Origin: Pempheris klunzingeri
Lineage: Eukaryota > Chordata > Actinopteri > Acropomatiformes > Pempheridae
DNA: 64,000 nucleotides
Assembly: GCF_042242105.1 (NCBI RefSeq)
Contig: NC_092033.1
Location: forward strand, 504,408-568,407
Direction: 5' to 3'
Shown here: positions 40,241 to 52,614 of the stretch, piece by piece
How the letters are laid out: every line of letters starts with the position of its first letter
Numbering within the stretch: position 1 is the first letter of the stretch
The notes under the pieces: model-generated
Seen by the model: only the letters and a program-made list of their open reading frames with translations
What the model was told of the DNA's origin: nothing
The model's database searches: none
Translations under genes and position numbers: made by a program

Positions 40241-42600
40241 AGCCTTTAACACACCAAAGTCACCTTCCTGCAGTTCAGACCTAAAATATGTGAAGAGTTA
40301 CTCAGGTTTAAAAGCACTGATGTTTTCTTTGAGATTCTTACACGAACCAAAAACGTTCTGTCGTTCAGGGGAAGTAGGGAACTCATTTTCAGATTATTCC
40401 AGCACAACCATCACGTAGATACATTTATTCATTTCACGTTAAAACACCTACAGAAACCAGACATGAGGACTCATCTGAACATTCAGTTTTCTTTTTTTTC
40501 TGCTTTCTTCTATGGAGACCATGTAACCAAACTCCATTTAAAAATCTCACGTTTTTAGTTTTCCATGTTAATAATCTTAAACCTGCTGGAGGTTAAAATA
40601 TGAGTCTGTTTTAAAGTGTTTCAAGTGTTAAAGTGTTAAATTCGGCTGATATTTGACCAATCATGTCGCACTTTATTTCAGAATAACTTACATTTTGGCT
40701 CCGGCTGTTTTTATGTGCAACTACAGTTCTGAGGATTTCCTGTTAATCCAGAGTGTTGATCCAGAGTGTTTTCTAAATCTGCACAAACATGGCAGCCAGA
40801 CACGAGGACTCACCTGCTCACAAATACGTTCTCTAAACTTCATCTTTAAACATTTGAATGTTGTCCTCCTCCTGTGTTGAGACCATAGCACCAAACTCCA
40901 TTTAAAAATCTTACATTTTTAGGATTCCATTCGTGAAACCTTTAATGTGGCTCCAGCTCCTCTTGTTCCGACTCCTTTATCCTCGATCCGATCAAACATG
41001 GCCGCCAGACGTAGTGACTCCCGGTCTAAGAGTCAAACTAAACTCGAAGCCGCTTCTGTTCATCTTCTTCTTCATCAGCTCCTCTCAGCAAACATTCAGG
41101 TTCCTGCTCCTCCTCCGTCAGGCTCCGTGTCGGATCCACACTGTGGTCGCAGCAGCTCTGATGTGTCCACTCAGAAGGCCAATGATGGGGGGGGGGGGGG
41201 ATAAATAAAGGAGTAAATCTGTCCTGGTGAACATGAGCAGGACCACGGCTGCAGATCTTTGGACATGTCGCAGCTCTCGCAGGCCGTCTGGTTTCTACAT
41301 ATTTATTGATGGTGTCGCACTGTGTTTTCTGGTACCTGTTTTTTTGTAAAGAAGCTGCACAGACGGAGTCCGTCGCTCTGCAGCTCTGCCTCTGTACCCA
41401 CGAGACGAATAAAGGTTTTATATGGTGCTTCATCGTGGGGCTGCCGGCTTTTATTCCTAAACATCCCTTTATTCATCAGCAGGGTTTAAAGTTTGTCTTA
41501 GTGGAATGTGGATCTGCAGTATGTATTACTCTGTCCTGTGAGGTCCGATCATCAGGGATGATGGAAATATAAATGACATCCAGACAGTTTAACAGGTCCT
41601 TCTAGGAGAAACCTACGATCTCCATTCAAAAATCTTAGTATTTTAGGTTTGTTCTTTCATCTGTCGGTACAAACACCAAGCACTCAACAAAACTAAACAC
41701 CTTTAGTTATTCTAGTCAATTCGGCACAGATTTGATCTATCAAGTAAAAGTATATTAAATAAAAACATTAACTTTTACACTGGGTCACTGATGATAGCGA
41801 GAAGCTGCCAGGAGAAAACTGTAATATTTAAATCATCAGTGAAATCAGTTGTCACTAAGTCTGATTAATTCTACTTGTCACCACACGGTTGGTTGTCTAC
41901 TGTAAGGAAACAACAGAGCCGAACTCCATAGAGAAATGTGTCCATTTAAGGAATCATAACATAACAACCTTTAACAACAGGTAACTCTTACCGTAGTGAA
42001 AGCCACTCTAGCAGGAGCTCATGGTGTCTTTGATGTGATGTTACAGCCCTTTACTGTCTGCTGTTTTCCTCCTGTGGGTACCTGCTGCTCGGTGTGTTAA
42101 ATGTCTGGAGTTCCTGCTGATGTCTGACAGTCTTCAGCCTCAGCACGTCCACTGAGGACCACTCAGCCAAACTCCATTGAAAATCTTTCGGTTTTAAGTT
42201 TCGTCTCTTGTCGTTAACTATAATCACTTAATGAAACATTGAAGTATGAGTCTGCTGGATCTGTTTGATGCTTCTAGTAAATTCGGGATATATTTCAACC
42301 ACCAAATAACTTTAATAACTAACTTAATTTTAGCATTAGCATATGCTGCTAGTTGATTCCCACCATTTCAAAAGAGGTACTCGGTGCAAAAGGTTTTATT
42401 AAAACTGGTATTACCTGCTGTATTACCTGCCGAGCTGAAGAGCGCTCTGTAATGATTAACTAAGTTAAAAAAGTTAAACACTAACTAAAGACTAGAGGAT
42501 GTTTAGGCGTTCTGACAGTTAGAAAACCTTGGTTCCGCCGACACGTTTCCAGTCGGACATAATAACACAGGGGACAGGGTAGTTGTCCGGGCAAGTAGCG
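40241..42600. other. socs2-cradd spacer
   Basis: No exon seen. Degenerate copies of CCAAACTCCATTCAAAA lie near 40527, 40891, 41618, 41925 and 42169. One 13-G run near 41187-41200. Confidence 0.5.
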
Positions 42601-42688
42601 ACTAGTTGTCACGGCTTTAAACCAGGTTGGTTGGTTAAGGGATAACTAGTATGGTTTAGTGACGGGACAGCGGCCGTCGGCTCCCTAA

Positions 42689-45600
42689 ATGGACCCGGAG
42701 CACCGAGCCCTGCTGCGGACACACCGGCTGCAGCTGTCCGGGCAGCTGCTGGTCAGCGACACCATCGTTCCGTTTCTGTTCCAGGAGGACATTTTAACGG
42801 AGGCTCAGGTGCAGGTGATCGAGTCCCAGCCGACGGACCGGCAGAAGAGCCTGAAGCTGCTGGAGCTGCTGCCCGGACGGGGGCCCCGGGCCTTCGGCTC
42901 CTTCCTGCGGGCTCTGGAGGACTTCAGCTGGGTCCGAGACTGGCTGCTGCTGGAGCTCCAGACCAGACCCGGAACCAGCTCCACAGGTGAGCCCGGACAC
43001 ACCTGGTGTCGGCAGGTAGTCCACCTGGGGCTGAGGAGCATCACTGGTCCAGGTCCAGATCAAAAACCACCTTTAAAGCTGGACCGGATCATCACAGGGG
43101 CTCATTGAAGTGAACTCATGTAAACCACTTTAATGATGACCTGATCACTACATGATCACTAACTGATCACTGCCTGATCACTACATGATCACTGCCTGAT
43201 CACTAACTGATCACTAACTGATCGCTGCCTGATCACTACATGATCACTGCCTGATCACTAACTGATCACTAACTGATCGCTACCCGATCACTAACTGATC
43301 ACTAACTGATCACTGCCTGATCACTTACTGATCACTACCTGATCACTACCTGATCACTGCCTGATCACTAACTGATCACTACCTGATCACTAACTAGTTC
43401 TACGTTGATGATGCTTTTCTATTTCTATCTCTGTCTTTAACGTCTTAATCAATAAACCTGCTGATTGATTGTGTTTGAGAACTTTGAGGCGATTAAATCA
43501 GAAGTTTAAGACTTTAATCCAAAACCTGAGATTAACTTTAGTCCACATGGAACCAGAACTGGAGGTTTTTAGTGGAACAACGAAACCCTCAGTGGGATTT
43601 TACAGCCGGGACCTCCTCCTCCCCCCTCCTCAGTCCTCTCCCTCCTCCCTCCTCCCTCCTCAGTCCTCTCCCTCCTCCCTCCTCCCTCCTCAGTCCTCTC
43701 CCTCCTCCCTCCTCCTCCTCCCCCTTTTATTGCCTCCTGCTTTCCAGGAATCTTGGCAGCAGCAGCGCCTGTGTTAAAGCTGCAGAGCCCTGTTATTACC
43801 CCCCCTCCAACCCCCCCCACTCTCACAGTACTTCTACTACATACATTAAAACGTCCTCTGATTGGTCGGTATCAGTCTATAAAGAAGCGTCCTCTGATTG
43901 GTCGGTATCAGTCTATAAAGAAGCGTCCTCTGATTGGTCGGTATCAGTCTATAAAGAAGCGTCCTCTGATTGGTCGGTATCAGTCTATAAAGAAGCGTCC
44001 TCTGATTGGTCGGTATCAGTCTATAAAGAAGCGTCCTCTGATTGGTCGGTATCAGTCTGTGTAAAGAAGCGTCCTCTGATTGGTCGGTATCAGTCTATAA
44101 AGAAGCGTCCTCTGATTGGTCGGTATCAGTCTGTGTAAAGAAGCGTCCTCTGATTGGTCGGTATCAGTCTGTATAAAGAAGCGTCCTCTGATTGGTCGGT
44201 ATCAGTCTGTATAAAGAAGCGTCCTCTGATTGGTCGGTATCAGTCTGTATAAAGAAGCGTCCTCTGATTGGTCGGTATCAGTCTATAAAGAAGCGTCCTC
44301 TGATTGGTCGGTATCAGTCTATAAAGAAGCGTCCTCTGATTGGTCGGTATCAGTCTGTATAAAGAAGCGTCCTCTGATTGGTCGGTATCAGTCTGTAAAG
44401 AAGCGTCCTCTGATTGGTCGGTATCAGTCTGTATAAAGAAGCGTCCTCTGATTGGTCGGTATCAGTCTGTATAAAGAAGCGTCCTCTGATTGGTCGGTAT
44501 CAGTCTGTAAAGAAGCGTCTTCTGATTGGTCGGTATCAGTCTGTAAAGAAGCGTCCTCTGATTGGTCGGTATCAGTCTGTATAAAGAAGCGTCCTCTGAT
44601 TGGTCGGTATCAGTCTGTATAAAGAAGCGTCCTCTGATTGGTCGGTATCAGTCTGTATAAAGAAGCGTCCTCTGATTGGTCGGTATCAGTCTGTATAAAG
44701 AAGCGTCCTCTGATTGGTCGGTATCAGTCTGTATAAAGAAGCGTCCTCTGATTGGTCGGTATCAGTCTATAAAGAAGCGTCCTCTGATTGGTCGGTATCA
44801 GTCTATAAAGAAGCGTCCTCTGATTGGTCGGTATCAGTCTGTAAAGAAGCGTCCTCTGATTGGTCGGTATCAGTCTGTATAAAGAAGCGTCCTCTGATTG
44901 GTCGGTATCAGTCTGTATAAAGAAGTGTCCTCTGATTGGTCAGTATCAGTCTGTAAAGAAGCGTCCTCTGATTGGTCGGTATCAGTCTGTAAAGAAGCGT
45001 CCTCTGATTGGTCGGTATCAGTCTGTAAAGAAGCGTCCTCTGATTGGTCGGTATCAGTCTGTAAAGAAGCGTCCTCTGATTGGTCGGTATCAGTCTGTAT
45101 AAAGAAGCGTCCTCTGATTGGTCGGTATCAGTCTATAAAGAAGCGTCCTCTGATTGGTCGGTATCAGTCTGTAAAGAAGCGTCCTCTGATTGGTCGGTAT
45201 CAGTCTGTAAAGAAGCGTCCTCTGATTGGTCAGTATCAGTCTATAAAGAAGCGTCCTCTGATTGGTCGGTATCAGTCTGTAAAGAAGCGTCCTCTGATTG
45301 GTCGGTATCAGTCTGTAAAGAAGCGTCCTCTGATTGGTCGGTATCAGTCTGTAAAGAAGCGTCCTCTGATTGGTCGGTATCAGTCTGTATAAGGAAGCGT
45401 CCTCTGATTGGTCGGTATCAGTCTGTATAAAGAAGCGTCCTCTGATTGGTCGGTATCAGTCTATAAAGAAGCGTCCTCTGATTGGTCGGTATCAGTCTGT
45501 ATAAAGAAGCGTCCTCTGATTGGTCGGTATCAGTCTGTAAAGAAGCGTCCTCTGATTGGTCGGTATCAGTCTGTATAAAGAAGAGTCCTCTGATTGGTCG

Positions 45601-47579
45601 GTATCAGTCTGTATAAAGAAGCGTCCTCTGATTGGTCGGTATCAGTCTGTATAAAGAAGCGTCCTCTGATTGGTCGGTATCAGTCTATAAAGAAGCGTCC
45701 TCTGATTGGTCGGTATCAGTCTGTATAAAGAAGCGTCCTCTGATTGGTCGGTATCAGTCTATAAAGAAGCGTCCTCTGATTGGTCGGTATCAGTCTATAA
45801 AGAAGCGTCCTCTGATTGGTCGGTATCAGTCTGTATAAAGAAGCGTCCTCTGATTGGTCGGTATCAGTCTGTAAAGAAGCGTCCTCTGATTGGTCGGTAT
45901 CAGTCTATAAAGAAGCGTCCTCTGATTGGTCGGTATCAGTCTATAAAGAAGCGTCCTCTGATTGGTCGGTATCAGTCTGTATAAAGAAGCGTCCTCTGAT
46001 TGGTCGGTATCAGTCTATAAAGAAGAGTCCTCTGATTGGTCGGTATCAGTCTGTGTAAAGAAGCGTCCTCTGATTGGTCGGTATCAGTCTGTATAAAGAA
46101 GCGTCCTCTGATTGGTCGGTATCAGTCTGTATAAAGAAGCGTCCTCTGATTGGTCGGTATCAGTCTGTATAAAGAAGCGTCCTCTGATTGGTCGGTATCA
46201 GTCTATAAAGAAGCGTCCTCTGATTGGTCGGTATCAGTCTGTATAAAGAAGCGTCCTCTGATTGGTCGGTGTCTCAGTAACAAAGTGTTTTATACTGGCG
46301 TCTGAGGGGGTCCTTCAGACCGGACTCTTTCAGACCCTCTGGGGGGTCTGAGGGGGTCCTTCAGACCGGACTCTTTCAGACCCTCTGGGGGGTCTGAGGG
46401 GGTCCTTCAGACCGGACTCCTTGGGTCCAGCTGCTGAGTCACTTGATGACACACTGGAGGTTACCAGCGGCAGCACTTCCTGTGTCACAGTGACCTCAAA
46501 CACAAACTCTGCTTGCAACACATGTTGACTGAAGGAGAACTGATAGTATTTTTTCTGCTGTTGTTGTTGATGCTGTCGACCAATGAATGGAGACCAAACA
46601 GTACAGCCCCCCCAGACCCCCCCTGACCCCCCCACGGAGGGATAGATACTGAGAAATAAAGGTAAAGGGTAGCTCCGCTGTTTCTACCCCTCTCTGTCCA
46701 CACCCTGGTGTCTGAGTGACTGGTAGGTAGTAAAAGTGTTGGAACTGGTCCAGTAGATCAGCAGAAGTGTTGTGACAGCATCATGGAAAGGATCCCTACA
46801 GAGAGAGACCTGGAAGATCCTTTTGGTTTAACCACAAACAGCACACACACCAGACTACATTCACTAAAACAGGGATTTTAGAGAACAGGACACAGAAGCT
46901 GCTGCTCTGCTGCTGCCTCCATCAGTCAGTGTGTTTGTGTTGTTGTGAGTCAGACAGATGTTGGTTTGGATCCAAACTGATCCTTCAAAACACCAAAGTT
47001 ACGCAATCACACAAACAGACTGACTGATGGAGGCAACAGCAGAGCAGCAGCTCCTCCTGAGTTCAGTGAGGTAAAATCCCTGTTTTTGTGAATGGAGTCT
47101 GGTGGCTTTGACCCGCATGATCATACGTATAATAATAAAAATATGATGTAAACAAACATGATTAGATTTGAGTTTGGACAAGTTTGATTTTTAAGATCAA
47201 AGTTTAAACATTAAATTGAAAAAATAAGACGTCCTCCTCTTCCTCACCTCACTGTCCTCCTCTTCCTCTCCATGTCTCTGCAGACGTCCGTCAGATTCCC
47301 GACTCGGTTCTCCAGAAGGTTCCTTCGGATCGGGACTTGTCCCGGCTGGCGTCCCGGCTGGGAGCTGACTGGGAGGCGGTCCTGATGGACCTGGGTCTGT
47401 CGGCGGAGGCCCTGTTTCGCTGTCGGTCCGATCACGCCCTCAGCACCCACGGGGCGGCGCTGGCCGGCCTGGTCCAGTGGCGGCGGCGTGAAGGGAAGAA
47501 GGCCACGGTCCAGAGGCTGCTGCGGAGTCTGGAGGCCGCCGGCGTCCATCCGTCAGCGCTGGACGAGGTCCTGATGTGA
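42689..47579 (+). CDS. cradd: CRADD/RAIDD death-domain adaptor
   Basis: Two coding exons, 42689-42986 and 47284-47579, joined inside an aspartate codon; 197 residues (human 199). CRADD links PIDD1 to caspase-2 in the PIDDosome. Exon 1 is the CARD (about residues 1-88, with FLFQEDILTEAQVQVIESQ and LLPGRGPRAFGSFLRAL), which pairs with the caspase-2 CARD. Exon 2 is the death domain (about 105-190, LASRLGADWEAVLMDLGLS and QWRRREGKKATVQRLLRSLE), which pairs with PIDD1. The intron falls between the domains, as in mammals, and contains several tandem arrays and one foldback element. The start codon has T at -3 and G at +4, so its context is moderate. Confidence 0.96.
43130..43395. repeat. 11-bp CTGATCACTAA repeat
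   Basis: About 24 units of CTGATCACTAA, CTGATCACTGC and CTGATCACTAC in the cradd intron. Confidence 0.93.
43612..43725. repeat. CCTCC repeat with 33-39-bp higher order
   Basis: Three copies of CTCAGTCCTCTCCCTCCTCC plus CCTCCT filler. Confidence 0.9.
43849..46272. repeat. 36-38-bp minisatellite, about 66 copies, CCAAT and TATAAA
   Basis: A 2.4 kb array of almost identical units in the cradd intron. Each unit reads CCTCTGATTGGTCGGTATCA, then GTC(TG)TATAAAG and AAGCGT. Unit length alternates 36, 37 or 38 through the (TG)TA part. Nearly every unit has an inverted CCAAT box (ACCAATCAG on the minus strand, the NF-Y form) and most have TATAAA 17-19 bp further on. Open frames across it are artefacts. 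Confidence 0.97.
46296..46430. repeat. about 60-bp repeat, 2.5 copies
   Basis: Units starting GTCTGAGGGGGTCCTTCAGA in the cradd intron, directly after the 2.4 kb array. Confidence 0.9.
46663..47105. mobile_element. foldback element in cradd intron
   Basis: Left outer end TAAAGGGTAGCTCCGCTG, then TTGGAACTGGTCCAGTAGAT and GGATCCCTACAGAGAGAG. The right arm ends at GAATGGAGTCTGGTGG, so the outer right arm is missing. Confidence 0.83.
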
Positions 47580-48450
47580 GACTCCACCTTCATCCTGCTC
47601 CACCTGTCGGCCCCTCGGGGGTCAAACACGAGTTCTGGAAGAGACAAAACAAGTTTCTTCTGTTTTCTCACATTTTATCGGTTTTTATTTGACAAACAGC
47701 AAATATTTTCTTTCTGTTTTATTGTTCACATTTTAAAAGTTAAAGCTCCAACGATCAGCAGCTGCTTTACTCTGTGGACAGACGCCTCCGCCTCATTGGC
47801 TCACTGAGCCTTGAGCATCATTCGCTGCCAGCAGGTGGACTGAAGAAGAAGAAGAAGAAGAAGAAGAAGAAGAAGAAGCAGCTCCTCTCTGGACTGAAAC
47901 AGGGTGACACAGGGTAACAGCTAACTGTTAGCTTAGCATAGCTCCAGAGGAGTGGACGCAGGTAAACTGACAGCACCTCCTGTTACCATGACTACCACCC
48001 AGCCGGCCGCCATCGTGGCTGAGCGTCGGTGAGCCGAGCCGGACGGGTCCAAACCGGAGGACAGGTCCTGACCCTGTCCTCAGCCGGGACGGTAGACCAG
48101 CAGAGAGAGACAGGAAGAACCTGAAGAGACAAAGAGCAGCGACAGGACGGAGGTCAGAGGTCAGAGGTCAGAGGTCAGACACACGACCTGCTGCTTTTAC
48201 AGGTCTGAACACCTCAGGTGTGATTTTACTGAGCTGCTGCTGATTATTGATTATTTTCAGAATAAATAACTCAAATTTATATCTGCGTGTTTGTTTGTTA
48301 CGTTTAGTTTTTTGAGTAAAAGTTTGGTAAAGTTACACAGAAAGTCTCACAGGATACAGGTTATTGATTAGACACTGGGATCGATCGGTGCTTCATATCG
48401 GCTGATACCCAAAGCCGAAGTATCAGAGTGAAGGTGTGTTTCCACCAAAC
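47580..48450. other. cradd 3' region
   Basis: 3' untranslated and flanking DNA. Includes (GAA)n at about 47846-47878, a GGTCAGA repeat at 48150-48178 and an AATAAA at 48261-48266 that could be the cradd poly(A) signal. Confidence 0.45.
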
Positions 48451-48454
48451 ACAA

Positions 48455-48745
48455 AGCAGACCTGGAAGATCCTTTTGGTTTAACCACAAACAGCACACAC
48501 ACCAGACTACATTCACTAAAACAGGGATTTTAGAGAACAGGACACAGGAGCTGCTGCTCTGCTGCTGCCTCCATCAGTCAGTGTGTTTGTGTTAGTGTGG
48601 TACACAGATGTTGTGGACTGGATTTAAACCAACCCTTTAAATCGCGAACGTTGCACATTAACACAAATAAACTACGTGATGGAGCCGGCAGTAGACCCGC
48701 AACTGCCATGTAAAATGATTGTTTTTGTCAGTGGAGTCTGGTGAG
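48455..48745. mobile_element. foldback element
   Basis: Left arm from ACCTGGAAGATCCTTTTGGT. Right arm strongly diverged, ending GTGGAGTCTGGTGAG. Confidence 0.75.
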
Positions 48746-48795
48746 AAACATAATGACCCAAAATATGTATAATTTGGACCCTATTGTTTATGTCT

Positions 48796-48905
48796 ATCAG
48801 CATCATGGAAAGGATCCCTACAGAGAGAGACCTGGAAGATCCTTTTGGTTTAACCACAAACAGCACACACACCAGACTACATTCACTAAAACAGGGATTT
48901 TAACA
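48796..48905. mobile_element. foldback element, left arm only
   Basis: CAGCATCATGGAAAGGATCC to ACTAAAACAGGGATTTTA, broken off at that point. Confidence 0.75.
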
Positions 48906-49359
48906 GCTGACTCCTGCTGCCTCGATTGGCTGGATTACTTTTGTTATAGTCTGTTTCATGAAGATTGATCTGAACAAATCCTTTAAACATCGGAGTCACA
49001 ACCCAGAATAAGTAAAAAATAAGGCCCAAGTTTAAAAATACCAAAGTTCCCCTTTGAAGTTTGAGTGTTTGGGACCAGACAGAATGAGTGCGTAGAAACG
49101 GCCAGAATCCGTGAGGAGTTTGGTGTGCGTGACAGAGGCTGCAGCAGCTTCAGGTCCTCATGTGAGTTTCTGAGAAAGCCGTGAACACTGAGCTTTATAT
49201 CCGCACGCCTTCCAGGAAACTCTGCAAATATGTGAAAGGCTGACGGGAGACGCCTGCAGACGGTTTACTGTTTGATGAGGAGAGCAGTCACTGAAGTACA
49301 AGTACTGCAAGAAGAAGTACTCTGGTACATGTGAGAGAGCTGCACCGAAGAGCTGTCTG

Positions 49360-49998
49360 AAGTACAAGTACACAGGCACTCAGCCTCATGCAGTACAAGT
49401 ACACAGGCACTCAGCCTCATGCAGTACAAGTACACAGGCACTCAGCCTCATGCAGTACAAGTACACAGGCACTAAGCCTCGTGTAGTAAAAGTACACAGG
49501 CACTCAGCCTCGTGTAGTACAAGTACACAGGCACTCAGCCTCATGTAGTAAAAGTACACAGGCACTCAGCCTCATGTAGTAAAAGTACACAGGCACTCAG
49601 CCTCATGCAGTACAAGTACACAGGCACTCAGCCTCATGTAGTAAAAGTACACAGGCACTCAGCCTCATGTAGTAAAAGTACACAGGCACTCAGCCTCATG
49701 TAGTAAAAGTACACAGGCACTCAGCCTCATGCAGTACAAGTACACAGGCACTCAGCCTCATGCAGTACAAGTACACAGGCATTCAGCCTCATGCAGTACA
49801 AGTACACAGGCATTCTCAGCCTCATGTAGTACAAGTACACAGGCATTCTCAGCCTCATGTAGTAAAAGTACACAGGCATTCTCAGCCTCATGTAGTAAAA
49901 GTACACAGGCATTCAGCCTCATGCAGTACAAGTACACAGGCATTCTCAGCTTCATGCAGTAAAAGTATCTACATGCAGTAAAAGTACACAGGTATTCT
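49360..49998. repeat. 31-bp minisatellite, about 20 copies
   Basis: Units GTACAAGTACACAGGCACTC followed by AGCCTCATGCA, with CAGTA/TAGTA and ACTC/ATTCTC variants, between cradd and ptpro. Confidence 0.95.
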
Positions 49999-50107
49999 CA
50001 GCCCAGGATGTAAATTAACTCTTTTCTTCTTCTACTGATGTTTTTTTTTCTGATCCCGTCTGAGCTTTTTCCCAGAATCCCTCTGACTTCCTGGTAAAAT
50101 CTTCAGC

Positions 50108-50108
50108 T

Positions 50109-50164
<56 letters not shown>
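50108..50164. repeat. (TG)n microsatellite
   Basis: About 28 TG units. Confidence 0.95.
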
Positions 50165-50166
<2 letters not shown>

Positions 50167-50270
50167 AGTCACTCTGGGTTATATTAAACCTGATTGGTTC
50201 CTGCAGGGGGGTGTGGGGGGGTCAGATAGAAACATTTAACCACAAACAACAGTAAACAACAACTGTAGAG

Positions 50271-50386
<116 letters not shown>

Positions 50387-50635
50387 CCTCTGGTTTAGCT
50401 CCATTCATCAGAACCACCTTAAACCTCCTGTAACCAGTTTAAGGTGGAATGACCCACTTTTCTGGATCTTATGTGTGTGTTGCCCTGATTTCTGCCTGTC
50501 AGGCAGCAGGCAGCCGTCCTGCAGACGAGACTCAGGGCAGAACCACAGAAAGACCTCATTCATCGTCCTGATCGTGACCCCGACACGGGACCAACTTCCT
50601 GTTTACACTTTGGGATGATCAACTGAGATTCAAGC

Positions 50636-50745
50636 TGCTAATGTTAGCTAATGAGCTAATGTTAGCTAATGAGCTAATGTGAGCTAATGAGCTAATGTGA
50701 GCTAATGAGCTAATGTGAGCTAATAGCTAATGAGCTAATGTTAAT
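50636..50745. repeat. 16-bp GAGCTAATGTTAGCTA repeat
   Basis: About seven units GAGCTAATGTTAGCTA / GAGCTAATGTGAGCTA. Confidence 0.9.
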
Positions 50746-50974
50746 AATAATAGTTTATTAGTGATGATAATTAATTAATATGTCAGAACTAAATCATTTG
50801 TGGCGTCAAAGCAGCGTCTCAGTTTTTCATCGTTTCTTCAGTCTGATCTGGTATTGATCAATCAGACGCTCACAAACAAGCATCTAAATGATCAAAGCGA
50901 TTGTAAATGTTATTGGAATATTAATTTGATCGATTGATCTGAATGTGTGCGTGTTGGTGCGGCTGGAGGCAGAT

Positions 50975-51006
50975 TGATCTGATCTGATCTGATCTGATCT
51001 GATCTG
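50975..51006. repeat. (GATCT)n repeat
   Basis: Six GATCT units. Confidence 0.9.
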
Positions 51007-51009
51007 TTT

Positions 51010-51930
51010 TCCCTCCTGTGATTCTCCGTCCAGCCACAGGAGAGCAGAAGAGTGTGAACACACCAGACTCCATTCAGAAAATCAGCGATTTAAGCTCAGA
51101 ACAAAGAAGCTGCTGCCTCCATGCCGTTCAATTAACTGATCAATAATGAAACTGATCAGTTCTCAGATCGTAGTTTAACAATCTGATCAATCAAAACAGA
51201 GCTGACAGATAATAAATCTATTGATCTGAAGCTGAAACACAATCAGAGTGATTGATCCTTCATCAGTAGTGATGACATCATATCCTGCTGGTGGTTTGAT
51301 CTGTAGGAAAACATCATTGATTATTGATCTGAGTCTGATATTGATCAAATTATTGATCAGTCTGTGTTATTATAATTTTTTTTTAAATTCAATTATTTGA
51401 AATATAAAAACAAAGAGCGTGAGGTCATCATGGTGTTACATTTAAAATCTCAACACATTTTCCTCCATGTCACACTATTCTGAACAGAGTGAGAGACACC
51501 ATAGTTCAGTACGTTTCTCTAACTCAAGTCTTAGAACAAGAGTAAGTCTGTCCATACAGTAGATGTCTTTCACTATCCCACACCGCTGGGCCGATGTTGG
51601 AGAATCAACCTGCAGCCATGTTCAGGTCAGAGCTTTCCTGCTAAGTATCTTCAGTAAGTATTGATCTTTGTGTCGGAGTGTTTCAGGGATTTTACCAAGA
51701 TAGAAAGTAACAAAACAATAAACTAACTCCACTCCATTACTTTGTTTATCTCATTAGCCACCTCCCCCCAGTATGACTGGATCTTTGGGCAGGTCCAGAA
51801 CACACTGAGGTTCCACATGTTCTCCAACAGAAGCCCCGTCCATTCATCAGTCTGTGTTATTGATGAGATTATTGGTTGTGTTCACCTGTACAGGTGGTAA
51901 AGAGACTGATGCTGTTTACCTGAGGATGGA
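51010..51930. other. spacer before ptpro
   Basis: No exon seen. A degenerate foldback arm (CACCAGACTCCATTCAGAAA) at about 51060-51125 and a TTTTTTTTAAA run near 51377. Confidence 0.5.
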
Positions 51931-51936
51931 GAGGAC

Positions 51937-51939
<3 letters not shown>

Positions 51940-51972
<33 letters not shown>

Positions 51973-51975
51973 CTG

Positions 51976-52011
<36 letters not shown>

Positions 52012-52014
52012 CTG

Positions 52015-52052
<38 letters not shown>

Positions 52053-52088
52053 CTGATGTGTGTGTGTGTGTGTGTGTGTGTATGTCTG

Positions 52089-52124
<36 letters not shown>

Positions 52125-52127
52125 CTG

Positions 52128-52169
<42 letters not shown>

Positions 52170-52298
52170 CTCTGATGTGTGTGTGTGTGTGTGTGTGTGT
52201 GTATCTCTGATGTGTGTGCGTGTGTGTGTGTGTGTGTGTATCTCTGATGTGTGTGTGTGTGTGTGTGTGTATCTCTGATGTGTGTGTGTGTGTGTGTA
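51940..52298. repeat. (TG)n with ATGTCTGATG breaks
   Basis: About nine (TG)n blocks separated by TATGTCTGATG or TATCTCTGATG, ending 20 bp before the GC-rich ptpro 5' region. Thr/His and Cys/Val open frames are artefacts. Confidence 0.95.
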
Positions 52299-52299
52299 G

Positions 52300-52614
52300 G
52301 GCGGGGCTTCGCAGCAGCAGCAGCAGCTCCATCCCGCTGACGGACACCGACCTCCTGCTCGTCTCCAGGCCGCGGCATGGACGCCGGAGCCCGGCCTGTT
52401 CGCTCCGAATCTCCGCGGCTCCGGTTCGAGCAGTGAAGCCGGCTGATGAAGAGGATGATGAAGATGAGGAGGGCGCGCGGAGCTGCGGAGCGGAAACGCA
52501 GCGCACACTGAGCATCGCGCTCCGATGCAGCAGCAGAAAAATCGCCATTGTTTGGATGCGCAGCAGCCTGAGAGCAGAACCCCCCCCAGGAGAGAGCGGA
52601 GAGCCGGAGACAGC
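52300..52614 (+). promoter_or_regulatory. ptpro CpG-rich 5' region
   Basis: CpG-rich sequence (GCGCGCGGAGCTGCGGAGCG near 52470) upstream of the ptpro start. It is probably promoter and 5' untranslated region. An in-frame upstream ATG exists at 52525 but lacks a good context and would bury the signal peptide. Confidence 0.55.

Noticed and set aside
43753-46058. Many open frames of 68-164 codons with KEASSDWSVSV or KKRPLIGRYQS
   Set aside because: Products of the 36-38-bp array in the cradd intron, interrupted whenever unit length changes.
52525-52614. Upstream in-frame start for ptpro
   Set aside because: It would place 30 charged residues before the signal peptide. The ATG at 52615 has A at -3 and opens directly with a hydrophobic leader.
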